Part shown: one piece after another, positions 1-9,955 of the stretch
How positions within the stretch are numbered: the first letter of the stretch is position 1
How the letters are laid out: each line of letters starts with the position of its first letter
Source of the DNA: Periconia sp. R9002
Lineage: Eukaryota > Ascomycota > Dothideomycetes > Pleosporales > Periconiaceae
DNA: 64,000 nucleotides
Assembly (NCBI GenBank): GCA_023627715.1
Contig: JAMAHW010000116.1
Location: 36,624 to 100,623 of the forward strand
Direction of reading: 5' to 3'
The notes under the pieces: model-generated
Database searches by the model: none
Told to the model about the DNA's origin: nothing
What the model saw: only the letters and a program-made list of their open reading frames with translations
Position numbers and translations under genes: made by a program

Positions 1-675
1 TTAAGACTCGAGCAGGAAAAGATCCGCAGTGCTGTACTGGAAGCCGAAATTGAGTCTCAAAACGCCACTATTAGGAGGTTGGAAGAAGAGCGCAGCAAGA
101 CCCATGAAAGACGAATGCAAAGCATTGATGCCGGCGATTTTAGTGGTGGGGAACAGTTGAAGGTCAAATACGAAAAACTGAAGGAGCTACTGCAAGAGCA
201 GGTTATGGAGAAAAACGTACTGCAGCAGCAGCTCGAAGAGGCTGAACATACCATCCAGCGGCTGCAGAAGGAGTTGCGCCGGATGAAGAATGATCTGGAG
301 ATAAAAGATGACCACATCAACCTTCTGACAAACAGGATCAGTTTGAGAGATGATGAAATCGAGCAGCTGCAACCAAGAAGCTACCCTTCAAGCCCAACAT
401 CCGGTTTCCTCATGCCGCACACTCAGGTTCTGCTATGCCAGCCTGGTTGTGCATTGGGAGGGTATAGAGAGACAACAACCGCCGAACAACCTGGATCGCC
501 GATTACGATGAGCAACCCCACTATTCAACAGAGCGCACTAAGCCACGCGACACTGCCAAGTACCAAAGATTCTAACTCCGCAATCTCGAAAAAATCGAGC
601 CCCCAAAAGAAGACCCTTGAGACTATCGCCGGCAAGAGACCTATCGCTGGCAAGAGACCTAAGTGGAAATATTAG
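1..675 (+). CDS. Coiled-coil protein, 3' part only
   Basis: The reading frame is open from base 1 and ends with TAG at 673-675, so the N-terminus lies outside the window; the visible part is about 224 residues. Roughly its first 120 residues are Glu/Lys/Leu-rich with heptad-like spacing (QEQVMEKNVLQQQLEEAEH and following), which indicates a long coiled coil. The C-terminal ~100 residues are Pro/Ser/Thr-rich and end with a short duplicated piece, AGKRP/AGKRP, encoded by a direct DNA repeat near 630-660. I do not recognise the family. A cytoskeletal or scaffold role would be usual for such a coiled coil, but nothing here proves it. No intron is needed in the visible part. Confidence 0.6.
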   Translation, partial: LRLEQEKIRSAVLEAEIESQNATIRRLEEERSKTHERRMQSIDAGDFSGGEQLKVKYEKLKELLQEQVMEKNVLQQQLEEAEHTIQRLQKELRRMKNDLEIKDDHINLLTNRISLRDDEIEQLQPRSYPSSPTSGFLMPHTQVLLCQPGCALGGYRETTTAEQPGSPITMSNPTIQQSALSHATLPSTKDSNSAISKKSSPQKKTLETIAGKRPIAGKRPKWKY

Positions 676-1178
676 AGAGCCCGCGACACTAGTTACAAAG
701 TTGATGAGGGCGCTTGGAACGAGGATGCGCTTTCTAAGAATGCCAGCGTCGTATTTTGTTAAATATTTGCCTCTACCTCTTCCGTTTATCCATTTTATTG
801 CGTTGTTGCTATAGCTTCCTTTACCTGGAATTGATGTAGTTTTTCTGGAAATAAACGCATGTTTTTGGTTTGTACCTAGGCGGAGCGAGATAGGAGAACA
901 GAAAGGCAATGTTCTTCTGGTTTATAAATCACAATCAAGGCACAGACAATGTTAATTTGCATATTTTGAGTTTAGTGTACTACCCTTGTAGATGTAAGTC
1001 GCATACATTAGTTGATCGGAGCCCAAGCTAGCTATAGCAATCAATTCGATATCTTCAATATGCTTGGTAAATTCTAGTTCAATTATGTTGTTGCGCCCCG
1101 GATCCAAGATTACCACTGACGAAAACGACTAATACTGCAGCGTAACTAAAAAGTCGTAAGCAGGCGTGTAATAAGTCA
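676..1178. other. Intergenic spacer between convergent genes
   Basis: It separates the 3' ends of two convergent genes. It is AT-rich with no coding periodicity that I can support; I see no RNA gene or clear repeat. Confidence 0.5.
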
Positions 1179-2159
1179 TCACTGAGCTAGTTTAACATAC
1201 GCTGCAGTTGCTGCGAACACCTCCGACCGTTTGGCGGTAGTAAATAAACCCACACTACCCGCAAAAAGAAGCATATATATTCCAATCATGATCAACTTCT
1301 TAGTCGCATTTGGAACGATGTAGAGCGTAATCACTGGGACAATAAGCATGATGACGGCAGTGACGATGCTAATGACGGTGACAAATCGTGCGATTCTGCG
1401 CTCGGGAACATATGCCATGTTGTTCTCTCTTTTGCCTGACTTCGTCGTATGAGCGAAGGACTTTGGTAGTTGAAAGGTGAGTACCACGCACCATGAAGAG
1501 AAAGCCTAAATAGCGCTCAACAAATGCCGTGAATCTATCGCCTTGCTCGGGCTGCTTCAACAGCACCAAGTCCTCGTTGGTACTGTACAGTGTCGCGCTG
1601 TGACCCCCGAGCACAGGATCCCATCGATTTTCGGGCTTGTTGAAGCGCAAGAAGGCGTGATTTAGAGCATCGAAGGTGCGCACAGGGGGAGCCTTCAGAA
1701 CAGCGAGGGTGCTCTCGAATAGCACAGCTTCCCCTACTCGAAGTAAGTTTAATCATTTTGAATTCCAAAGAGAGAAGACTTGCGATATTCTTTCATCTTG
1801 GCTCTTATCTCGCGTACTAGCTGCAGCCTCTTTTTCTGATCCTCATCGGAGTCTGCTCGAACCTTGAACGACTCCCAGTTCATCAAACATTCCTTCGCCT
1901 CGCGACTTCCATGCTCAACACTTTGGTCCTCGGTATCGAACTGCTCCTGCTTTGCCTGTAGTTCAGCTAATTCACTCTGCATATAAAGGAGGTTGCGAGC
2001 AGCAAGCTTGTCGAATCTTTTAAAGACAAGAGAGGTGTGATCTGGGTCGCTTGAGATGAAGTCCGCGAGAGATGGAAACCCGTCAACCGGCCGAAGCGAT
2101 GATCCAGTTGACTCTACATCACCTCTCCGAGAATGAGGCATAGAATGTAATGATGCCAC
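1179..2159 (-). CDS. DUF6594-domain membrane protein
   Basis: Three exons (2159-1784, 1733-1485, 1435-1179) give 293 residues. The first ~90 residues open with a short FPSLADFISSD-type motif and a helical region; the middle carries the family pattern KEYREAVLFESTLAVLKAPP; the C-terminus has two or three hydrophobic segments (FVTVISIVTAVIMLIVPVIT and IGIYMLLFAGSVGLF) preceded by the typical PERRIARFV stretch. This order of helical domain then C-terminal membrane anchors is diagnostic of fungal DUF6594 proteins, whose biochemical role is unknown; they expand in ascomycete accessory regions. Intron 1 (1734-1783) only restores the family pattern if a GC donor (GCAAGT) is used. Intron 2 (1436-1484) is GT/AG. 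ATG at 2159 is the first in-frame start. Confidence 0.8.
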
Positions 2160-2468
2160 TTGGATGAAGTGCAGTAGGAAGTATACTCATATTTTAATTA
2201 AGTGCGCCTTGTGAGTGCCTTGGGAAAACTGACCGGTGAGGGCTGAAGAGTGGGGACAAAACCCCGCTTTAGCGCTGCTTCGGCCAATCACGTTGAGGAT
2301 TAGGCACCGGAAGTGAGCGGCGACAGTGATTCCCCCTCCGCTCCCCCATTATGTGTATTTCTCACGATTCCATCCTTTCATTACTACTCACCCTCCCTGG
2401 TGGAAGAGAGGACAGTTCCTCCTACTGGGGGCGTCTAGGGGCTCTCGGATTACTACCAACCTCTGGTG
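2160..2468. promoter_or_regulatory. Divergent promoter region
   Basis: Short region between the DUF6594 gene (leftward) and the retropepsin-like gene (rightward). It must hold both promoters. It contains C/T-rich stretches near 2330-2400 but no motif I can name. Confidence 0.4.
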
Positions 2469-4234
2469 ATGGAGACCATTGTAACGCTTCCACGATCGTC
2501 GCGCCATGGAACTCCAGATTCCTTCAACAGCTCCAGATACTCTGAGGCAGTGCCCGCCCCGCTGGAAATTTGGCGCCAATCTCAGTGGCTCGGATTCGAC
2601 GACTACGCATTTGATTTTTGGGTTCGCCGACAAGACAAATCAAAAACGCGATTTGCGACAGCCACTGATGTCGACCAAGAAGGCACGGAAACCCATACGA
2701 CTTTCTCTGAATTGATCCAATGGGGTAATATCAAAAGCTCAAAAGACTTGAATGAGCTCTCAGTCAGAGATTCAAAAGACGCTCCCAATGAGCTGTTCTT
2801 TCCCTACATCTACGCAGATGCAAACGTTGACTATCCCATGGAAATCTTGGACGCCGATCTCTTGCACGACGAAATCCGCAATGAAGGCGTGAATGATCCT
2901 GGTCTATCTCTCCCGAGCAGCTACAAACCATATGAACCCACCGTAGATTCGACTAGGACGGGCCATGAGAATCGATGGGTGACAGCTCTACAGAATGGGG
3001 AGCAAGACGTCCGTCCTAGAACGAAAACACGCAAGGGATTGCCACTATCGTTTGAAATCAATAACAGAGCCAGAGTCATAGTGGCCAGCCACGACACAGG
3101 TACTCAGGGCAATCACATGTCGCTCCATCTAGCGGAAGAAATGGGTTATACCATTGACACTGGAGAAGACAGTAAGGGCCAGTTCATATTAGCTAATGGG
3201 AAGGTCATCGAGTCTCTTGGGGCGGTTACAGCGAAGATCAATTTCGCCAACGCCGAGCCAGAAGGCGACCAGTCATTCGTCTGCATTTTCAATGTCTTCC
3301 AGACGCTTGCGGTTCCCGTCCTCATTGGCATGACATTCCTCAGCGCAACAGAGACTCTCACTAGATTCACCAGTCGACTTGTTGATCTTCCGGCGGACTG
3401 GAAACGATCGCTGCGAATTTGTGCCGTAGGTCTCCCGGAAAATCGCGTCTCCTGCGTCATAAATGGAAAGCCAGTCATTGCTTACGCAGACACTGGATCG
3501 GAAGTTGCTCTCGTAAGCGGCACCTATGCTATGGAACGTGGCTTACTCAGGGAATACGGATGCGAAGAGTTAATGCTAGCTGACGGGTCACTTGAATATA
3601 CGAGTGGCTACGCCGAAGTGGAGTTCAAGCTCCCCAGAAGGAGATTCGAGATATTCGAGTCAGTATCTCTAGAAGGCAAAATAGTTCGCTTTCATATCTT
3701 GGAAAACCTTCAATTCGATGTTCTCCTAGATGAAGATCTGATCGATCGGTTCCAGATATTCCAAGACGGTGCACACGCACTTGTTTCTAGCTGTAACGGG
3801 CTCGTGCATAGCCTCTCCCCAATTATACATCTGGGTAAAGCAGAGAGCAAAGCAGCAGAATACATATCGACGGTCGGGGACAAGCTCAAGGGGTGGGCAA
3901 AGGCAGCCACTAACAGGGAAAAGAAGGGGCTTTCTCCAATAGCAACCTCGAGTAAGTCTTCTCTCGTCATACCTTCGCTGAGAAAGAACAAACCTGAGCT
4001 AACTGTTTATCAGGTAGTTTGCGTACTACCAGGACTGAGATCCTTCAAAAGATTGACAAGCTTGACCAAGAGGAGAACCGCCAACGCGAATGGGCACAGA
4101 AGCAAAACTTTTCCCCGCAATCTGTGGAAGCGATAGAGGAATCGCAACGCCAGCAAAGATATATATTAGAACGCAATAGGCTCCTACAAGATTACGAAAG
4201 CCTACGTGGAATAAGTGCTTGGCACTTTTCATAG
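2469..4234 (+). CDS. Protein with two retropepsin-like domains
   Basis: Two exons (2469-3951, 4014-4234) give 567 residues; the intron 3952-4013 has GTAAGT and CAG borders and joins in phase. Residues ~1-190 are of unknown nature. Two successive aspartic-protease-like modules follow: the first with the triplet D-T-G at ~209-211 and an ILANG flap-like stretch at ~240-244, the second with ADTGSEVALV at ~340-349 and LADGSLEY later. Each module also has the late hydrophobic pattern of retropepsins (VPVLIGMTFL; FDVLLDEDLI). The C-terminal exon is a charged helix (EENRQREWAQKQN), probably a coiled coil. Retropepsins normally dimerise; two copies in one chain could form a pepsin-like monomer. No reverse transcriptase or integrase is adjacent, so I read it as a cellular gene. 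Activity is not shown. ATG at 2469 was chosen; it lies directly after the GTG at 2466. Confidence 0.65.
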
Positions 4235-4284
4235 TAATAACTACCTAGGTTGCCTAGGACTAGTGTAAAAAAGTAGTTATTAAC

Positions 4285-4327
4285 GTGTCTTCTTCTTCGC
4301 AATTGATTAGTGAAATCAGTCACGGTA
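4285..4327 (+). repeat. 43-bp dispersed repeat, copy 1
   Basis: Begins gtgtcttcttcttcgcaatt and ends aatcagtcacggta. It matches 5051-5093 at all but four positions in the same orientation. Related inverted pieces occur at 7531-7570, 24489-24509 and 50844-50864. It looks like one terminus of a dispersed element. Confidence 0.7.
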
Positions 4328-5050
4328 TTAACACTAGTTTGTAATCTTATAATAATGTCCTTGGCCAAAGCCTAGGGATGTGCACATAGTAGTAAAAAAG
4401 TAGTAAAAAAGTTATTTATAAAATGTACATAATAAAAGAGCGTATATATAGAGGGGTCCTTTACCGACAACTTCTCCTTTGTTAAAGACTCTTTCCTAGT
4501 TGATTGACGCGTTGGCGAAGTAGCTATATTACCTTCCCAAATATAGTTCAATTGCTTTAATGAAGTAGAGACGCTGTGCAGCACGTGTCGCCAATGAACA
4601 GGTAAACTACCTTAGCATAACTGGCTTTAAATTTTGGCATCGCGCCAATCAATTGTTGAATGTTGAGTCACTGCGCATGTAGACAATCAAGCAATTTCCA
4701 TCAACGGCTGACGAGTGCCGCGTGTCGAAGCAATGCTGTTTTGTGAGCACAGTTCTGGGAGTACTGTCCACGGCTTGCATTGGCCTCCGTAGTGGGTCCC
4801 GGTAAGTAGGATCCAAGGCCTTATGGCTTATGCAGATCAATCCTTAGCACCTATGTCAACCATCTAAAGCGACAAGGTGCACTACACTTCTCGGCATAAT
4901 AGGCAAAGAACTTTAAGTGTGATAAATTTAAGTTTTGCTAGCAAATACGGCTGCAAAGAAGCAACAAACGACCTGATGAACATGACTAATTAACAATGTT
5001 GATACGGAGCGGCTTGATTGGAGTGAGATCGGTGGATGTAGGTCATTAAA

Positions 5051-5093
5051 GTGTCTTCTTCTTCGCAATTGGTTGATGTAATCAGTCACGGTA
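5051..5093 (+). repeat. 43-bp dispersed repeat, copy 2
   Basis: Same orientation and length as the copy 766 bp upstream, four mismatches by eye. Either two insertions of the same family or the direct flanks of one decayed insertion. Confidence 0.7.
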
Positions 5094-5379
5094 GTAGATG
5101 TAGGTCATAACGGGATAAAAACGCGTCTTCGCTATTTGTCTAAGAAAAATAAGCTTATATCAGTACTCCCAACCCACGTCTTGATTTAATCGTACTCATG
5201 AGGCGTTACCATATTCAGGAATCAACCTCAGTCCCGACGTTCACAGGTAGCGCTACTACGATACTACCCTGCTATGCCACCACTAGTCTCGTCGATAGCG
5301 GCCGAAGCAGGTCAAAAGAAGTCCCCATACGAAGTATGATTTTTGTGCATTTACTTCCGATGATGTCGCGCGTAACTGT

Positions 5380-7101
5380 TCACTCAGATGCGTCTCGACG
5401 TTTCCACACCAGTGATGCTCTCTCTGGATGCAGCATTTGCAACAACAAGACCTGCCCGGTGTCCTCCTCCACGAGCTTGCGAACTCGTGTCCGGGCTTGA
5501 TGCATGGTTTCGTTGGGGAACGCCTTGGGTTCAACACGATGATCTTTGAGCAGGGTTGCTAAAGCCGCGACAAATTCCACCTGAGAGAATTTTTTCCCTG
5601 GGCAGTTGCGTGATCCTTCAGACCATGGAATGAATGAGCCTTTGGGAGGGGTCATGAAGGTCTCGTCATCAATCGAACCGGTTGACGATTGGATCCAGCG
5701 CTGAGGGTAGAACTCCAAGCTATTGTCACCCCAGAACTTCGGATGCGTATGGACAGCGATATGATTTGGAATTACTAGGGTCTTTGCTGGAATGACATAT
5801 GTCCTCCCTTCGATGGTAAGCGCGCGATCGCTTTTCCCGGTGGATTTTGCAATGGGCACCGGTGAATAGAGGCGAATAGTTTCGTTGAGGAGGGCAAGCG
5901 TTCGTTTCAATCGAGGGAAATGGGAAGAATAGTTCCACACTTCGACTGGTGTGTTCCCAAAGACATGATCGAGTTCTTCCGACACCCATTCCTGGATTTC
6001 AGGAGCCGCAGAAAGAAGGTGTAGGGTGAAAGCAAGTGTATGAGACGTGGTGTCGTGACCAGCGAAGTTAAAGAGGAAGATGTTGCCGTATATCTCCGTC
6101 TCAGAAAGACCATCTTCTCCTAAGCTAGCCCGAATAAGCTGAGTCATGAGGTTATTCGTCGTCGGCTTGTCCTCAGCAAATGCCTGCTTTTCCGCTTCGT
6201 AGACTTCTGTCATGTAAGCCCTGAAATTTTGCACTGCTCTGTTCAACTGTTGTGCTTTTGCAGGAAGCCAGGACTTTTTTATAACCTCGGTGCCCAGGGC
6301 AAATAGCAGGACACAGTTATCTAGAATTATTTGCAAGGATTCCTTGTAGTTGGCAGCGGTCGATTCCGGAGAGATTTTCTCGTGAGGCTGAAATAAATGA
6401 AACTTGCCAAAGCCTGCAGCGGACAGGATATGTAGCGACAGTGTGCGGGTATCGTCGGCGGTGGTTGCGATTGCGTTCTTGCTAGCCCAATATTGGACGG
6501 CACCTTGGCTCTGTTTGATGCTCTCAGACCAGACAATTTCGTTATTCTTCTCGTTAAATGCAAGTGACGTAATTTTTCTGTGTTTGTTCCATGATTTTCC
6601 GTCGGCCTGTGGGAAAAAATTTAGAAACTACATGGAGAAGAGGGGGTTGAGAGAGGGACGTACTGTCGACAAGTTGTCTCCAAACACCTTGGTCATCTCG
6701 AAAATCTCCAGAGGCCTGGGAAACTCTTTATCCTTTCTCAGGATTTCGTGCAAGGCTTCAGGATCGCATATATGGAGCCATATCTTGCCTGAGGTCACCA
6801 TGATGAATGCATTGCCCATCTCCTCATGGGCGCGGTATTTGTCGGCAAACTCCCATCCTCTCCAATTAAAACGAGTGAAGCTGCCGGTACCAAAGGGTAA
6901 CTTTTCAAATAGTGGGATGAAGACGCGTTTGTCGACAACCATCCACAAGGGGTTTTCGGGGTTGATCGGAATCACTCGCACGGGAAGTCCAATCTTTCTG
7001 GCAATGAGGTAATTGCGCAAGATGCAATACCCGGAATAGGTTACAGAAAGCAGCCATGGTAGCAAAACTGTGCCCAGCAGGGCTTTCAGAAAGAAGAGCA
7101 T
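5380..7101 (-). CDS. Cytochrome P450 monooxygenase
   Basis: Two exons (7101-6664, 6606-5380) separated by a 57-nt intron with GTACGT and CAG borders give 554 residues, a normal microsomal P450 length. The N-terminus (MLFFLKALLGTVLLPWLLSV) is a single membrane anchor. Hallmarks: I-helix AGHDTTSH at ~328-335, ExxR as ETIR at ~388-391, and the heme-binding loop FIPWSEGSRNCPG with the Cys ligand at ~481. The C-helix part reads STADGKSWNKHRK across the splice join, which supports the intron. It should be an ER-bound, CPR-dependent oxygenase; substrate unknown. It lies about 19 kb from the peptide synthetase, so membership in that cluster is uncertain. The start at 7101 was chosen over an upstream in-frame extension because it puts the membrane anchor at the N-terminus. 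Confidence 0.92.
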
Positions 7102-7760
7102 TTCGGCTCTGGTGGATGAGCAGGAAAAGCTGAAAGGCGGTTGGCATGCGTATGCACGCGGGGGGAGGTTGGGGTGATGGCAGAAAGAAGCCGTGGAAGC
7201 TAAACGCGGGATAGCTTGTGGCACAGCATCATCATCTAAATTTCAATATATTTACGCCGCGTCTCAGCGGCGCAGCACGCATCAATGCGCCAAGACACTA
7301 CTTTTCCACTGCGAAGATTGGATTCCAACGTCACCAAGGACCAGGGAGATTGGTAGTTTTTTCGAACGGTTCCTACTGTTATTACTGAAAAATATTTCAT
7401 GCCATACGAGCATTATGTCCAACAATTCTCCATTATACTAGAGGCAGTTCAATCACGTGATCAATAGTTACCAGTGAGCACGTCCCTACATCTAGCCAGG
7501 GACATTACCTGAGATCGATATCAGTGCTTATACCGTGACTGATTATGCAAGTAAATTCCGAAGAAGAATTTTTTTTGATACTTGAGGTAGTTTAAAACCC
7601 AAGTGATGATAAAGAATGTTATTGATTGATTTTAATGACAGCATTAAACATTAGCATCTCCAAGAAAGATTGCTCGAAAGATTGATGGATAGCGAAGAAT
7701 CATCTTATCTTTCAGTTCCACCCTTACACCAATTAGACACAATCCTTCACCGCGGCGTTC
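7102..7760. other. Spacer upstream of the P450
   Basis: No supported gene. It contains the P450 promoter, an E-box-like palindrome in aatcacgtgatc near 7453, and a partial inverted copy of the 43-bp dispersed repeat at 7531-7570. Confidence 0.45.
7531..7570 (-). repeat. Dispersed repeat, degenerate inverted copy
   Basis: Reverse complement of the family seen at 4285 and 5051: taccgtgactgattatg at one end and ccgaagaagaa at the other, with several internal differences. Confidence 0.55.
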
Positions 7761-8924
7761 TTAGAAAAGAAGCCCTACCCAGCCCACTAGAATAGCGGCG
7801 AGACCCACCATCGTGGTGGACGTAAGCTGAAGCTGATGGCCCGCCCCAGTAAAAGATGGTGGAGTTGGAGTGAGGACCTAAAGCACCTAAGTTAGCAACT
7901 GCAACATCACCTGCTACTGAAGCGTGTAAGAACTTACACCATCGATGGTATGTGCAACACCACTATCAAGAATATTATTCGCCGAAATGATCTTCGCTCC
8001 ATTAACATAGTATGCGTCGTTCTTGACGGTGATAGTGATATCAAAGCCAGCAAGAGTCTTGTAAGTAGCACCGTCCTTGAGTGCGGGTAGATAACCAGCG
8101 AAATCTGGGATAACGTGGTTGTTCAACAGAGCCTGGAGTGCGGCGGGGCTAGTGTTGTTGCCGCTGCTGAGGGCAGCAATGGCTTTGTTGCTTGGCGTGA
8201 AGATGGTTATATCACTCTTGCTGGTGAATGTATCCGAGAGATTGCCTTGAGAAAGGAGGCCTTGGAAACCGGAATGGTTGGTTGAGCTCAATGTACTGGA
8301 CAATGACTCAGGGATAGTGAAATCCCTGTATAGCGTTAGTTGGTATCTCAAACATTCTTGGCTTTACTTGTGACTATCGACTTACCCATCAACGAGGTGA
8401 ATAACTCCACCATCATATGCGATATTACCACGCAAAAGGTTCACCTTCTTCCCCAAACCGGATGCAATCTTGATCGGCGAGGAAGGGATCGTGGTATTGG
8501 TACGTACAGCCTGACGGCGCTGTGGGGATTGCTCATTCTGGTCTACCCCACTCTCAGGCACGACTACCTGGGGACCTTTCAGTTTAGGGCTCTTGAGATT
8601 GGTGTCCTGAACGCCGCCAGGCTTCGGAGTGTATGTATTGAAGTTGGTGACTTCTTTCGTTGTGTGTATCTGCGCCTGCTGAAGAGGATCCGCGCGTCTA
8701 TGAAGAGTTTTGTTGGTGACAACATTCGTATTGTTACTGTCTAGAGTCGCGAAAACTGTCTTAACGGAGGACGAAGTGTAGTACGACAGTAAGTCGGGGT
8801 TGTTCTCGATTTGAATCGCGAATTGTGAGGCACCGTTCTTCTTCAAGGTCTGTATCAAGGAATCTGCTTGGATAACGATCGGAAAAGCAAAGAAGTAGAA
8901 CTGGGCGAGGAGTGATAGCTTCAT
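7761..8924 (-). CDS. Secreted GPI-anchored FAS1 (fasciclin) protein
   Basis: Three exons (8924-8386, 8325-7938, 7877-7761) with 60-nt GTAAGT introns give 347 residues. The start MKLSLLAQFYFFAFPIVIQA is a signal peptide. The FAS1 core is visible in DITIFTPSNKAIAAL, LLNNHVIPD and the closing HTIDGV; an earlier, weaker half-domain (SLIQTLKKNGASQFA ... NIAYDGGVIHLVDG) precedes it. The last exon ends in a Thr/Pro/Ser linker and a hydrophobic tail (MVGLAAILVGWVGLLF) with no charged residues after it, as expected for GPI attachment. It should sit at the cell surface or wall and act in adhesion or wall organisation. No link to the neighbouring P450 is apparent. Confidence 0.85.
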
Positions 8925-9955
8925 TTTGGCGAACGTGAGACACAAGTTCCAATTGGCGAGAATTCTGGACTGAGCAGGATATGCAAATGGAAACGAGTAA
9001 CGACAGAAACAATGTAGAGAAGGTGGTGGCAATCATGGCAGAGAGAAGGCGCATGCAGGAATATATCTTTCTCTGGGACAGCCGGAAATGAGCTTACAGC
9101 CTCGTAATGCAGACGTAATGCAGAATGGCATATTCGGTAAGGCACAGTTCAAAGAGCTACACCGGTTCAGCCGCGTGCTTTCTAATTCCAATATTAAGCA
9201 GAGAATATGAAAAAAAAATACGTAACGTTGTTTTCCCCATACAGCCAAGGTACCAGGCTGTAGGAAGAAGTGTACGCTGTAGCTACCAGGAACCAAATTA
9301 GACATCACATGGCGAGTAGTGCCCGTAGCAAATCAGAATTGCCGTGGGTAAAGTGTGTTCAGCTCTATACGTTCCCTGAGTCGGCGATTGAAGCATATTG
9401 GCCTATTGAGGGCGGCTGAGCTTATGCGAATTCCATGCAATACGACTATCGGGTCGGTGCATAACACAGCCTTGGCATCACCGGATTCGAGGTGTTAAAT
9501 CCCTGTGCTCATTACGACTTCGCAAGTGGATTTTGCACATCCTCGCCGGATTCCATTATTGGACTCGTCTCATACTGTACAATGGAATTGCCACGGTCGG
9601 TGTGGGGGCTTTTTCGGGCCAGGCTGAGAAACCGACTTGAATTCGCTTATCCCTGTGCTGTGGATCATTTGACAGACGCCCAGTCGTGGCCATTTGTCGT
9701 ATCATCGTTATCCTGGTGCTTTAAAGCGATACTGTCTTACTCGGCGACCAGTTGGGCGAATGGCAACTTGCGGCTCTGCAACTCTGGGTTGTGAGGACGC
9801 TTTTGCCGGCTTGCGGAGTTGACTGAGAGGAGTCGCGACATAAACTCATGTAATCAGCCTTTCATACCCAGTGCTAAAGATTGGATATAGTTGACACTAT
9901 CTATTCCAGACCTCATTCACACCTTACTTCTTACAACATCTTCTACCCTGGAATC
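8925..9955. other. Divergent promoter spacer
   Basis: About 1 kb between the FAS1 gene (leftward) and a membrane-protein gene (rightward). A 100-codon open frame at 9492-9794 has no recognisable family or start context. Otherwise I see nothing specific. Confidence 0.45.

Larger units (their letters stand above)
4235..5379. other. Gene-free spacer with repeat copies
   Basis: No supported coding sequence in 1.1 kb. It holds two direct copies of a 43-bp repeat (4285-4327, 5051-5093) and TA-rich stretches such as 4380-4450. Probably a remnant of small mobile elements between two convergent genes. Confidence 0.5.

Noticed and set aside
9492..9794. 100-codon plus-strand frame
   Set aside because: No recognisable domain, signal peptide or splice context; it lies in a divergent promoter region.
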